DNA of 64,000 nucleotides. Source: SM23-28-2 sp964512285 (GTDB taxonomy: Bacteria > Chloroflexota > Dehalococcoidia > SM23-28-2). The position numbers and the translations under genes are program-made. Under the pieces are notes generated by a model. It worked only from the letters and a program-made list of their open reading frames with translations, did no database searches and was not told the origin of the DNA. Below, one piece after another: positions 23,472 to 32,214 of the stretch. The stretch's first letter is position 1. Each line of letters begins with the position of its first letter. The stretch covers positions 11,454 through 75,453 of the forward strand of contig CAZEJO010000007.1 of the NCBI GenBank assembly GCA_964512285.1, written 5' to 3'.

Positions 23472-24677
23472 GTGACTCGTGCCGAACGCCGCATCATCGC
23501 TTACACCTCCGCTGCCCACAGCCTCATCCACATCCTGGAATGGACCTACGCTGTCCTGCTGCTAAAGATCAGCCTCGAGTTTGACATAGGCTTCTTCCTT
23601 CTCGGCGTACTGGGTAACATCTTCGCCTACACCTTCGGCTTCGGTGCGCTGCCCTCTGGTTTCCTGACCGACCGTCTCGGTTCTTCGCGAGTCCTCTACA
23701 TCTGCATGCTAGGCAGCGGTCTCAGCGCTGTGCTGGTAGGCGTCTCTCAAACGACGCTGATGCTGGGTATCGCCCTGGCCCTGATGGGCCTGATGATGGG
23801 GCTCTATCATCCGGCGGGCATAGCCCTCATCGCTCAAAGAGTTCGCCAGCGGGGGATGGCCCTCGGCCTGCATGGCGTCTCGGGGAACCTGGGCATCGCG
23901 TTCACGCCGCTGCTGGCGGGCGGCTTGGCCTTCGCCTTTGACTGGCGGGCGGTCTACTTCTTCCTGGCTGCAATGATGGTAGCCCTGGGCGTCTTGCTGC
24001 GGTACGTGAGACTGGGCGGCGAGACACAGGAGACAGATACTGAGCCAATGCCTGCGCAGCCCTCCCGACGGAGTGGCAATCCGCTTGTGCCTCTCATCCT
24101 GATCTACAGCGTCTTCATCCTGAACGGCTTTGTCTACAGCGCCAGCCGCACCTTCCTGCCCGCTCACATAAGCTCGGACGAGAGCGGAGCCATGGGCGAT
24201 CTGCTGACTACACTGGCCTTGCTTATGGGAGCGGTGGGACAGTACATCGGCGGCTCGCTATCTGAGCGGTTTCCCTTGGAGCGGCTAGCACCGCTGGTTG
24301 CTATAATGATAGTGCCTTGTCTTATCGGCATGGGGACGACTAGCGGGGTGCTGCTGGCAGTGGCTTCGGGTGGCTTTGTGTTGTTTAGCTTTGGAGGTCA
24401 GCCTATCTATAGTGGCCTTATCGCCGACTACACGCCCGAGCATCTTCTCGGACGCAGCTACGGTCTCACCTATTTCGCTGCGTTCGGGTTGGCGTCGGTG
24501 GGTTCTACTTATGGCGGCTTCTTTGCTAGTAGGTGGGATACGACATCGGCGGTGTTCATGGCCCTGGCGCCCTTCGCCGCGTTGGCATTCCTCATGGGCG
24601 TGGGCCTGTGGTTCATCTGGCGGCGACGGCTCGGGCTGCAGGAAGCGGCGCAGAGGCAGCCATCGCCATCGATGTGA
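23472..24677 (+). CDS. Major facilitator superfamily transporter
   Basis: A 401-residue membrane protein with 12 hydrophobic segments in two halves and a hydrophilic middle loop at about 180-205. The first cytosolic loop shows the MFS motif as GFLTDRLGSSRVLY, and segment 5 the G-rich LHGVSGNLGIAFTPLLAGG. The layout resembles the fosmidomycin-resistance (Fsr) type drug exporters. Substrate unknown. GTG start with no Shine-Dalgarno, consistent with a leaderless mRNA from the TATAAT at 23459. Confidence 0.82.
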   Translation: MTRAERRIIAYTSAAHSLIHILEWTYAVLLLKISLEFDIGFFLLGVLGNIFAYTFGFGALPSGFLTDRLGSSRVLYICMLGSGLSAVLVGVSQTTLMLGIALALMGLMMGLYHPAGIALIAQRVRQRGMALGLHGVSGNLGIAFTPLLAGGLAFAFDWRAVYFFLAAMMVALGVLLRYVRLGGETQETDTEPMPAQPSRRSGNPLVPLILIYSVFILNGFVYSASRTFLPAHISSDESGAMGDLLTTLALLMGAVGQYIGGSLSERFPLERLAPLVAIMIVPCLIGMGTTSGVLLAVASGGFVLFSFGGQPIYSGLIADYTPEHLLGRSYGLTYFAAFGLASVGSTYGGFFASRWDTTSAVFMALAPFAALAFLMGVGLWFIWRRRLGLQEAAQRQPSPSM

Positions 24678-24759
24678 GGCGAGCGTTTGTGGTGAGCGTT
24701 CGTAGCGTTTACAGGTAAAACAGTGTTACATTATTGCGCCCTCGAACGTCTAATAGTCG

Positions 24760-25956
24760 ATGGCGCGAGCGATTTACATGACAAACGATAGAGAGGGTCA
24801 GCAGGCAGGCCTGGCACGGGCTGACACCCGCCAGAAGGTGTTGCAGGCCGTCAGCCGCTTGCCCGGACGCGAGCGGCGCGTTCTCCTCCTGCGTGAGCTG
24901 GAGGGCTCGAGCTATGCTGAGATCGGGGAGGTAATGGGCATCTCCCCGACCAGGGTGGGGAAAATGCTGCATCGGGCTCGCCTGGGGTTCAGGCAAGCCT
25001 ACTCCAGACTGGTCGGGAGCAAGGAGAAAAAGGGGAAGTGTCGCCGCCTGGGGTATCTCCTTTCTGCCCTCTATGATGGCGAGCTGCTGGGGCCGGGGCA
25101 ACAGAAAGCAGCTGAGCACCTGGCTGACTGCGTTGATTGCCAGTGGATGCGGGACAAGCTCGCTTTGGCCTCTGAACTCCTGGCCACTCTAGTGCCGACG
25201 CCGGCTCCGCCTGGACTAGCCGATAGGATCCTGGCTCGAACGGCCATGAACGGGATGTTACTGGGTGGTGGCGGCGGTGGCGGCACGCTCTGGAAACTTC
25301 CCCTCATGCTGGTTGCTGGTGGCGGCTTCATCGCCGCTGTGGTGGCAGTGGTGCTCTTCCTATGGCAGGACTCAGAGCCCTCCGCTCCCATGGTACTGCC
25401 GCTGAACGCCAGCCCTACGGCTAGCCCTGTGGCTAGCCCTACGCTCACCGCTGTTGCCGGTGTGTCGGAACCACCTTCAGAGCCCCCGATTCTCACTCCA
25501 GCAGTGACGCCCTTCCCGACGGAGACGATCACAGCCACGGCCACGCCCTCGGCAACGCCTTCACCCACACCTGTGGCAACCGCAACCCCGACTCCTGTGC
25601 CAAGCCCGTCGCCCACGCCCAGTCCTACTCCCACACCCACGCCTACTCCCACTCCATCGCCCACACCCGTTGCTGGGCCGGGTGGCATACAGGGCTCGGT
25701 GACCTGTCAAGACCAGGGGGTGGACGGAGCCCAGGTGACCGTCTCCGGTACGTTTCCTCAGAGCGGAGTGGTCTGGTCGGGCGTGACAGGGGGAGATGGA
25801 ACGTTCAGCACGGGGCTGATCCTCGACGCTGGGTCCTACGTCGTAGCCATCACTTCGCCTGGCACTGGCTATGACACTCTGCCTGTGACCGTATCGCCTG
25901 ATAGCTACGGCAGTGTGCTAGCCCAGTGCACCATAATATACGGGCCCGGCCACTAG
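24760..25956 (+). CDS. Sigma region 4 / zinc-finger anti-sigma / membrane fusion protein
   Basis: A 398-residue mosaic protein. Residues 25-85 are a sigma-70 region 4 helix-turn-helix (LPGRERRVLLLRELEGSSYAEIGEVMGISPTRVGKMLHRAR). Residues 98-145 hold an anti-sigma zinc-finger (ZAS) motif, HLADCVDC, i.e. HxxxCxxC at 120-127. A membrane helix is at 182-203, followed by a Thr/Pro/Ser stalk (215-305) and a C-terminal beta domain like a carboxypeptidase regulatory (CNA-B/SdrD-like) fold. Sigma region 2 is absent and there is no room for it upstream (MFS gene ends at 24677). It may be a membrane-tethered transcription regulator sensing the cell surface; that is inference. Confidence 0.72.
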   Translation: MARAIYMTNDREGQQAGLARADTRQKVLQAVSRLPGRERRVLLLRELEGSSYAEIGEVMGISPTRVGKMLHRARLGFRQAYSRLVGSKEKKGKCRRLGYLLSALYDGELLGPGQQKAAEHLADCVDCQWMRDKLALASELLATLVPTPAPPGLADRILARTAMNGMLLGGGGGGGTLWKLPLMLVAGGGFIAAVVAVVLFLWQDSEPSAPMVLPLNASPTASPVASPTLTAVAGVSEPPSEPPILTPAVTPFPTETITATATPSATPSPTPVATATPTPVPSPSPTPSPTPTPTPTPTPSPTPVAGPGGIQGSVTCQDQGVDGAQVTVSGTFPQSGVVWSGVTGGDGTFSTGLILDAGSYVVAITSPGTGYDTLPVTVSPDSYGSVLAQCTIIYGPGH

Positions 25957-26282
25957 CGGCAGCGAACCACGTCACTCAGTTGCAGACACTCTCTCGCCTG
26001 ATTGCCTCCCATCACGCCATGCGCTGGAGCCCCCGCAACACTCTCGCCTTGCAGGGCCTGGGCCTGCTGCGCGACTAGGCTGACCACTGAGAGCGAAGCC
26101 AAGCAGGCTGAGAAGAACACAGGCTGCGAGGGTATCGTGTCGCGTGCGTCTTGCCAAGCGCCATCCTATGTAACGTTGGTCGTGCCTCCACGTCTCTTCT
26201 ATCGAGACCACAGACGCCAGGGGCGTGGGGGGCCAAGAGCGGGCTTGTCTTGTTCGATGTCGGAAGACAGGAGGCAGCAAGG
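25957..26282. other. Intergenic stretch without a recognisable feature
   Basis: 326 nt between the sigma4 fusion and the AAA+ gene. An in-frame upstream extension of the AAA+ gene from 26151 is possible but not protein-like. I see no convincing hairpin or promoter. Confidence 0.4.
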
Positions 26283-27719
26283 GTGAAACTGTACAACGAT
26301 GGTAACCAAGACGATGAGTTTCCCCCGATTGGCGAAGACAATGTGGAGTCCCCGCGCTCGCCTTGGTCGACGGACGAGCTTGATGCCAAAGGGGCTTCGC
26401 AGACCGCGACAGTAGAGGAGGAGACGACAAGTATCCTTCCTCCGCAACCGCAGACGCTGGCGGACAGCGGTCTGTCGCTGGCGTTCCTAACAGACCTGGC
26501 CCTAAAGACCATTCACTACGCAGGACTGCCCTCGGCCACTCATGTGACCGAGAGAATGGCTCTGCCGCCTGCCATCGTCCAGCAGCTTCTGACCCTGCTG
26601 GCCGACGATCACCTTTGCGAGGTGGCGAGCTCCAGCAACATGATGGTTGGCAATTACCGCTACCGTCTCACAGCGGGGGGGATCAACAGGGTCAGGGATG
26701 CCCTGGAGAGGTCTCGATACGCTGGGCCGGCACCGGTGACTATAGACCAGTACGTCAAGGTGATGGAGCGACAGCGAGGTCATAGGCAGCCGCCATCGAG
26801 GCAGAGCATCGAGGCAGCTCTGTCGGAGCTGGTGCTGGCTCCAGACGTGGCCGACGCCCTGGCGCGGACTCTCCACTCCGGGCGCTGCGCCCTACTCTAC
26901 GGCCCCTCGGGCAACGGCAAGACGTCTGTGCTGGAGGCACTCGCCCGTCACCTAGAGGGGGAGATGCTTGTTCCCTTCGCCATCTACGCTTACGGGCACA
27001 TCATCCGTGTCTTTGACTCCTCCGTCCACATTCCTGTGAAAGACCAAGGGAAGGCAGAACTGCTCCTCGAGGGACCTGACGAGTCTGAGGGTAAGCCCAA
27101 GCGTGACCAGCGCTGGACTACTACTCGCAGGCCGGCGGTGATAGTGGGCGGCGAACTGGGTGAGGAGTCGCTGGAACTGGCCTACGACCCCGTGTCACGT
27201 TTCTATCAGGCGCCATCGCACCTCAAGGCCCAGGGCGGCATGCTGGCGGTGGACGATTTCGGCCGCCAGAGGATCCGGCCCGAGGATCTGCTCAGCCGAT
27301 GGCTGACTCCTCTGGAGCGAGGCTGCTACTCCCTCACCTTCCACACTGGGGAAAAGATATCGGTGCCTTTCGACGTTCATCTGCTTTTCGCCACCAATCT
27401 CAAGGTGGAGCTTCTTCTCGATCAGCCCTTCCTGCGGCGAATTCTCTACAAGGTGGAGATTCCCAACCCCGGCCCGGACGAGTTTCGAGAGATCTTGCGA
27501 CGGGCGTGCGAGAACCGTTCTATGACAGCCACTGAGGAAACCCTGAACTACGTCGTTGAACGGCTGTACGAGGAGAACTCCCACAAATCGCGGGCCTCCT
27601 ACGCTCGTGACCTGCTGGATATCGTTGCCCAGAGCGCCAGGTACGACAGCGTCGAGCCTGTCCTGACTCCTGAGACTTTCGACAACGCCCACCGCCTATT
27701 CATCCCCGGACGGGCGTAG
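26283..27719 (+). CDS. AAA+ ATPase with N-terminal winged-helix region
   Basis: A 478-residue protein. Residues about 45-60 are acidic and disordered; about 75-160 look like a winged helix (LALKTIHYAGLPSATHVTERMALPPAIVQQLL..GNYRYRLTAGGINRVRDALERS). The ATPase part has Walker A GPSGNGKTS, Walker B GMLAVDDFGRQ, a sensor 1-type LLFATNL, and Arg residues at PFLRRILYK for the finger. It is related to AAA proteins annotated as ATPases near pilus or secretion genes, but no such genes are next to it. GTG start follows AGGAGGCAGCAAG; target unknown. Confidence 0.75.
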   Translation: MKLYNDGNQDDEFPPIGEDNVESPRSPWSTDELDAKGASQTATVEEETTSILPPQPQTLADSGLSLAFLTDLALKTIHYAGLPSATHVTERMALPPAIVQQLLTLLADDHLCEVASSSNMMVGNYRYRLTAGGINRVRDALERSRYAGPAPVTIDQYVKVMERQRGHRQPPSRQSIEAALSELVLAPDVADALARTLHSGRCALLYGPSGNGKTSVLEALARHLEGEMLVPFAIYAYGHIIRVFDSSVHIPVKDQGKAELLLEGPDESEGKPKRDQRWTTTRRPAVIVGGELGEESLELAYDPVSRFYQAPSHLKAQGGMLAVDDFGRQRIRPEDLLSRWLTPLERGCYSLTFHTGEKISVPFDVHLLFATNLKVELLLDQPFLRRILYKVEIPNPGPDEFREILRRACENRSMTATEETLNYVVERLYEENSHKSRASYARDLLDIVAQSARYDSVEPVLTPETFDNAHRLFIPGRA

Positions 27720-27755
27720 AGCACACCAGCTCTGACAGCGTATCCAGCCCCTCGG

Positions 27756-28886
27756 CTAGATGAGGCGGTGCGGATCGGCGGCCTCGTATTTCTTCAGCTT
27801 GTCCTCATCCAGATCGATCCCCAGGCCTGGTCCCTCAGGCACCTTCACATAACCTTCCTCATCTGGGCGGAAGGGCTCGGTGAGCATGAAGTCGCGCGCC
27901 TCAGGCGTCCAGTTTGGCGGGTCATAGGGGAACTCCAGATAGGGACAGAGACCGAGGGAGGCGGCGAAGTGGAGGTTGGCGGCGAGGCCGATGCCATTTG
28001 TCCAGGTGTGAGGAGTGATCGTTTTGCCGTGGGCCTGGAGCATGGCGGCGATCTGGCGGCACTGGGCGAAGCCGCCAGCGAAGGTGACATCGGGCTGGTA
28101 GACGTCGAGGCAGTCTTTCTCCAAGAGGATCTTGAACTCGTGGAAGCCCTGGTTCAGCTCGGCGCCAGCGATGCGCAGGTTCACCTGGCGGCGCAGTTCG
28201 GCCAGACCATCGTAGTCGTAGCAGTAGAGAGGCTCCTCCAGCCAGTAGACGCCTAGCTCCTCCATGGCCCTGGCCATCGATATGGCTGTGCGCAGGTCCC
28301 AGCGCTGGGGCGCGCGGTCGGGGGCAATGACCCAGCCGTAGTTGGCATCTACCATGATATCCATGCTATCGCCCACGGCCTTGCGCACTGCTTCCAGCAC
28401 CCGCAGGTCGTCCCTTGGGTTGGGGCGGTGGAAGCGGAGCTTGATGGCGCGGAACCCTTCGTCACGGAAGCGCTGGGCATCCTCGACACGTTGCTCGGGC
28501 AAGCGGAGTTCGCCGGTGCTAGCGTAAGCCTTGAGTCGCTCCTGACCGCCGCCCAGGAGCTTGTAGATGGGCTGACCGGTGGCCTTGCCGATGATGTCCC
28601 ACAGGGCCACCTCCAACGGCCAGGGGCGCCCGATGAAGAAGGCAAAGCTGCGCATGTTCTGAACGTGCTGCTCGATGGCAAAGGGGTCCTGCCCCAGCAG
28701 GAACAGGCGGGCAACATCCCAGCGCGCGGCCACGCCGCCGGAGCCGATGCCGGTTATTCCCTCGTCCGTGTGGATGAAGACGATGTGCGCGCGGTGGTGC
28801 ACGGTGGGCATGGGCTGCCAGGTGGACACAAAGGTCTTCTCCAGAGGGTACTCCAAGACCCGGATCTCGATGTCAGTGATCCTCAT
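27756..28886 (-). CDS. Mandelate racemase/muconate lactonizing enzyme family protein
   Basis: A 376-residue enolase-superfamily enzyme. The N-terminal capping domain (MRITDIEIRVLEYPL..) is followed by a barrel with AIKLRFHRPNPRDDL, IMVDANYGW (metal Asp), WLEEPLYCYD (metal Glu), RIAGAELNQG (metal Glu) and a C-terminal ITPHTWTNGIG with the catalytic His of the mandelate racemase subgroup. Probably a sugar-acid dehydratase or racemase. ATG 28886 follows GGAGGCAACG; the frame stays open much further upstream but overlaps the next gene. It is co-transcribed with the CaiB-type gene. Confidence 0.88.
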   Translation of the reverse strand: MRITDIEIRVLEYPLEKTFVSTWQPMPTVHHRAHIVFIHTDEGITGIGSGGVAARWDVARLFLLGQDPFAIEQHVQNMRSFAFFIGRPWPLEVALWDIIGKATGQPIYKLLGGGQERLKAYASTGELRLPEQRVEDAQRFRDEGFRAIKLRFHRPNPRDDLRVLEAVRKAVGDSMDIMVDANYGWVIAPDRAPQRWDLRTAISMARAMEELGVYWLEEPLYCYDYDGLAELRRQVNLRIAGAELNQGFHEFKILLEKDCLDVYQPDVTFAGGFAQCRQIAAMLQAHGKTITPHTWTNGIGLAANLHFAASLGLCPYLEFPYDPPNWTPEARDFMLTEPFRPDEEGYVKVPEGPGLGIDLDEDKLKKYEAADPHRLI

Positions 28887-28897
28887 CGTTGCCTCCT

Positions 28898-30106
28898 TCA
28901 AGGGTGCGGGCCGACAATCACGCCCGCCGCCGCGAGTTCGTCCAGTTCCTGCGCCGAGAGCCCAAGCAGGGAGGAGAGCACTTCGTAGGTGTCCTGGCCG
29001 AGTGCAGGCGATGGCCCTTTGATGCCGCCGGGCGTGCGGGAGAGCTTGACCGGCGTATCGGGTAGCTTCAGGCGGCCAATGCGGGGGTGCTCGACCTCCA
29101 CCAGCATGCGGCGGGCCAGCACCTGGGGGTATTCGGCGGCCTGGGCGATGTTGTTCAGGGGCCCGCAGGGCAGGCCTATGGCATCGAACTCCTGCAGCCA
29201 CTCGCTGGTGGTCTTCTGGCGCATGGCCTCGTTTAGGATGGGCTCCAGATCAGCGTGGTGCTCAGTGCGCAGGGCGGGAGTATCGAAGCGAGGGTCATCG
29301 ATCAGGTCCACCCGGCCGATGGTAGCGCAGAGGAGCTCCCACTGGTTCTCCACCCCCCAGCTCAGGGCGAGGACGATCCAGCCGTCGCTGGTGGGGAAGG
29401 CCTGGAAGGGGGTGGCGATAGGATGGCGGGTGCCGATGGGTTTGGGCAGCTCGCCGGTGGCGAAGTAGCGGATGAAGGCGTTCTCCAGGATGGCGATCTG
29501 GCAATCCAGCATGGCGATGTCGATCAGTTGGCCGCGGCCGCTCCTCTCGCGCTCCTGGAGAGCAGCCAGGACGCCGATGGCCGTGTAGAGGCCAGCGGCG
29601 ATGTCGCCCAGGGAGACGCCGGGGCGCACGGGCGGGCCGTCGGGCTCGCCGGTGATGCTCATGACGCCGCCCATTCCCTGCACCACGACGTCCAGGGCCG
29701 GCCGCAGCCGCTCAGGCCCTGTCTGGCCGAAGCCGGAGGTAGCGGCATAGATGAGGCGAGGGTTGCGTTTCTGGAGAGCATCGTGGCTCAGTCCCAGCTT
29801 CTCCATGGTGCCCGGCGTGAAGTTCTCCATCACCACGTCGGATAGGTCTACCAGGCGCAGGAAGAGCTCCTTGCCCCGTTCTGTCTTCAGGTCAAAGCAG
29901 ACGCTCTTCTTGCCACGATTGATGCTGAAGAAGTAGCAGCTTTCGCCGTTGACGATCGGGCCGGTGCCGCGGGCAGCGTCGCCGTAAGGAGGGCGCTCCA
30001 CCTTGATGACGTCCGCCCCCAGATCGCACAGGATCATGCTGGCGAAGGGCCCGGCCAGCACCCAGGTGAGGTCGAGGACTCTGATTCCTTCCAGGGGCGC
30101 CGACAT
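28898..30106 (-). CDS. Family III CoA-transferase (CaiB/BaiF)
   Basis: A 402-residue CoA-transferase. Diagnostic segments: MSAPLEGIRVLDLTWVLAGPFASMILCDLGADVIKVERP, the catalytic Asp region (VVMENFTPGTMEKLGL), YAATSGFGQTGPERLRPALD and GVSLGDIAAGLYTAIGVLAAL. It moves CoA between carboxylic acids, e.g. succinyl- to another acyl-CoA. Located 11 nt upstream of the enolase-superfamily gene in the same operon, so both may act on one hydroxy- or sugar-acid degradation path. Confidence 0.92.
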   Translation of the reverse strand: MSAPLEGIRVLDLTWVLAGPFASMILCDLGADVIKVERPPYGDAARGTGPIVNGESCYFFSINRGKKSVCFDLKTERGKELFLRLVDLSDVVMENFTPGTMEKLGLSHDALQKRNPRLIYAATSGFGQTGPERLRPALDVVVQGMGGVMSITGEPDGPPVRPGVSLGDIAAGLYTAIGVLAALQERERSGRGQLIDIAMLDCQIAILENAFIRYFATGELPKPIGTRHPIATPFQAFPTSDGWIVLALSWGVENQWELLCATIGRVDLIDDPRFDTPALRTEHHADLEPILNEAMRQKTTSEWLQEFDAIGLPCGPLNNIAQAAEYPQVLARRMLVEVEHPRIGRLKLPDTPVKLSRTPGGIKGPSPALGQDTYEVLSSLLGLSAQELDELAAAGVIVGPHP

Positions 30107-30244
30107 TCTCCCCTCCTCGCACGGTGTGGATTAAACCGTGCACATGATAGCAGGGAAAAGGAGTCAACGCCCAGACCCCCGGTCAGGGTAGAGGTAGGAG
30201 GGATTGGGGCGAGGAAGCTCTACTTGGTGACGAGCGCAGCGTGA

Positions 30245-30529
30245 CTAGGCCGGAGGGTCGCTCTGGGTGGCGAGGATAAAGCGTGGACCAGCCGGGGTGT
30301 CCTGGCAATCGATGGTGGCCTCACCCAGAAGCTCAGACACGTCGGTTCCCACTAGCAGAACATCGGTGTCGCCGCTCTGAACGACCTCGTCGCCCTCGCA
30401 GCGCTCATCGAAGGCGAATTGAAAACCGTCGTCTCGATTCACCAGCCGCAGCACCTTGTTGGCGCTCTCTTCGTGACCTTGCTGCATCTCTCTCAGGAGC
30501 TGAGCAGCGTGCTCGGTCACTGTAACCAT
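30245..30529 (-). CDS. HesB/IscA-fold protein lacking the usual cysteines
   Basis: A 94-residue protein with the A-type carrier fold pattern: VTEHAAQLLREMQ at the start and a mid region LRLVNRDDGFQFAFDERCEGDEVV. The family's conserved Cys triad (one mid, C-x-C near the end) is missing; only Cys in FDERCEG and IDCQDTP remain. It may not carry Fe-S clusters. It sits 41 nt downstream of the CxxC protein gene. Confidence 0.65.
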   Translation of the reverse strand: MVTVTEHAAQLLREMQQGHEESANKVLRLVNRDDGFQFAFDERCEGDEVVQSGDTDVLLVGTDVSELLGEATIDCQDTPAGPRFILATQSDPPA

Positions 30530-30570
30530 GCGTAGCCTCCTCCCTGTGGAACTGCCCTATCCGACGATCG

Positions 30571-30876
30571 TTACCAACGGGGACGGTTGGCCTTTTGCTT
30601 AGCGAAACATTCGTCGCAGTAGACTGGCTTGTCCAGCCTCGGTTGGAAGGGAACCTGACAGGGAGCGCCGCAACTGCTGCAGACAACGTCATACATCGTG
30701 CGCTCGCCGCCGCGGCCGTAGCCGCCGCCGCGCTCGGCCCGTCTGGCCTGACGGCAGGTCGGGCAGCGCCTGGGGTCCTGATACCCTCTGCTGGCGTGGA
30801 ACTCCTGGTCCGCCGCCGAGAAGGTAAACTCAGCGCCACAATCGGCGCAAACTAGGGTCTTATCCTCAAAGGCCAC
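30571..30876 (-). CDS. Small double-zinc-ribbon protein
   Basis: A 101-residue protein with four CxxC knuckles: CADC, CPTC, CSSC and CDEC. The first half (DKTLVCADCGAEFTFSAADQEFHASRGYQDPRRCPTC) matches the probable zinc-binding domain (zf-trcl) of small bacterial proteins; the Gly/Arg linker (RRAERGGGYGRGGER) suggests nucleic-acid contact. Function unknown. It leads a two-gene unit with the HesB-fold gene. Confidence 0.8.
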   Translation of the reverse strand: MAFEDKTLVCADCGAEFTFSAADQEFHASRGYQDPRRCPTCRQARRAERGGGYGRGGERTMYDVVCSSCGAPCQVPFQPRLDKPVYCDECFAKQKANRPRW

Positions 30877-31061
30877 TCGATGACCTCCTTCGCTAGTCTT
30901 GGTTAAGCCTCGGTCATCGAGCGACTCTCGCTGTAGGGCTTCTCCCTTCAGGAATGCCGACGCCGGAACGTTAACCTGCTACTATGCTAACACGAGCAAT
31001 TCAGCCTGACAACCTGCTGCGCTGACAGAGGGCTAAACTAGCCCTTCAGATGGCGTGGCCC

Positions 31062-31562
31062 TCAGCCAGGGCGGAAGTCGGGGTTGCCGTCGTTGAGCTC
31101 GGCCACCACCGCCGGCTGCACTCCCAGGTGGCCGGCGATCCTCTCGCCGATGGCGTTGAGGTCGGCCTTGCTGAATCCCTGGCCGCTGAACTGCACCTGG
31201 CCGTCAGGCCCGATGAGGAAGAGGGTGGGAGTGGCCGGCGGATCATAGGCGCGGGAGACCGCCCAGCCATCGACTGGGTCATCCACCACCAGGGGGAAGG
31301 TGGCTTCGAAGTCCTGGGCATAGCGTCGCGAGGTCTGCTGGTCGTCCTGAGAGACGACCCATAGCTGCCAGCCTTGGGTACCATAGGTCTCCGTCAGACG
31401 GTTAAGATAGGGCATCGTCAAGTCACAGACGGGGCAGGTAGTCTTGATAAACACGGCCAGCAGGGGGCCCTGCTCCAGGGCAGCGGACAGGGAGTACTGC
31501 TTGCCGTCGATGCCGCTGAGGGTGAAATCGGGCGCCTGGACGCCGACACTGAGCGCAACCAT
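31062..31562 (-). CDS. Redoxin/TlpA-like thiol peroxidase family protein
   Basis: A 166-residue thioredoxin-fold protein of the AhpC/TSA-redoxin type: APDFTLSGIDGKQYSLS start, active site TTCPVCDLTMPYLNRL with a CxxC pair, and the cis-Pro region PATPTLFLIGPDGQVQF. No signal peptide, so cytosolic. Likely a disulfide reductase or peroxidase. Family 2 repeat lies just upstream of it (31613-31680). Confidence 0.85.
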   Translation of the reverse strand: MVALSVGVQAPDFTLSGIDGKQYSLSAALEQGPLLAVFIKTTCPVCDLTMPYLNRLTETYGTQGWQLWVVSQDDQQTSRRYAQDFEATFPLVVDDPVDGWAVSRAYDPPATPTLFLIGPDGQVQFSGQGFSKADLNAIGERIAGHLGVQPAVVAELNDGNPDFRPG

Positions 31563-31612
31563 GTCGCTTCCTCCAGCACTTCAGATATGCTCGCCATGCG
31601 AGCCGGTTGAGG

Positions 31613-31680
31613 TGAGACCCTTCGCTGTGGTCAGGGTGTCAGCGGTGGCCAGCGGCACTCTGAGCGACGCGAAGAATTCC
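31613..31680. repeat. Dispersed inverted-repeat element, family 2, copy a (degenerate)
   Basis: Left arm TGAGACCCTTCGCTGTGGTCAGGGTGTC (about 31613-31640); right arm CTCTGAGCGACGCGAAGAATTC (31658-31679), roughly its inverse. Compare the copies at 58327-58348 and 61391-61500. Confidence 0.55.
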
Positions 31681-31714
31681 CCGCGCCTCGGAGAGGCCAT
31701 CGCCTACGTGAGCA

Positions 31715-32212
31715 TCACCCCGCCGGTGATCGGCTCGTCCTGGCGCCCCGCAGGTGGCGCTCCAGGAGCGCCAGGGCCGCCGTGGCCGAGCTTCTCTTGT
31801 TCTCCTCACGTTTGCCCTGCCACAGATGCCTCTCGCAGGTGAGCACGTCCGGTGCCGCTGCCAGAGCGATGTACGTCAGCCCCACGGGTCTGTCCTCTGT
31901 ACCGCCCGTCGGCCCGGCGATGCCGGTGACGGCCAGGGCGATGTCTGCCCCCAGCAGGCGTCGGACGCCCTCGGCCATGGCCACAGCCGTGGCCTCGCTC
32001 ACCGCCCCGTCTCGCTCTAGGACGTCGGCCGGCACTCCCAGGGTCTTCTCCTTCACCGAGTTGTGGTAGGCGATCACGCCTCCCAGAAAGACAGTCGAGC
32101 TACCCGACACCTGCGTGAGTCGATGGCCAATGAGCCCTCCTGTGCAGGATTCAGCCACCGCCAGCGTCTTGCCGCGTTCCACCAGCAGGCCGATGATCTC
32201 TTCCTCCAGCAA
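31715..32212 (-). CDS. CinA C-terminal-domain protein (nicotinamide-nucleotide amidase)
   Basis: A 165-residue PncC/CinA-C domain without the CinA N-terminal domain. Motifs: LAVAESCTGGLIGHRLT, GGVIAYHNSVKEKTLGV, GAVSEATAVAMAEGVRRLLGADIALAVTGIAGPTGG. It deamidates nicotinamide mononucleotide in pyridine-nucleotide recycling. Starts 2 nt after the thiolase stop codon; one operon. Confidence 0.9.
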   Translation of the reverse strand: MLEEEIIGLLVERGKTLAVAESCTGGLIGHRLTQVSGSSTVFLGGVIAYHNSVKEKTLGVPADVLERDGAVSEATAVAMAEGVRRLLGADIALAVTGIAGPTGGTEDRPVGLTYIALAAAPDVLTCERHLWQGKREENKRSSATAALALLERHLRGARTSRSPAG

Positions 32213-32214
32213 GG

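Noticed and set aside
25560..25690. Thr/Pro-coding repeats (ACNCCN) as a DNA repeat element
   Set aside because: They are the coding of a Thr/Pro stalk; the frame continues into a normal domain.
28887..29201. N-terminal extension (105 residues) of the enolase-superfamily gene
   Set aside because: Pro/Arg/Ala-rich sequence inside the CaiB gene; the family start is at 28886 behind a good ribosome site.
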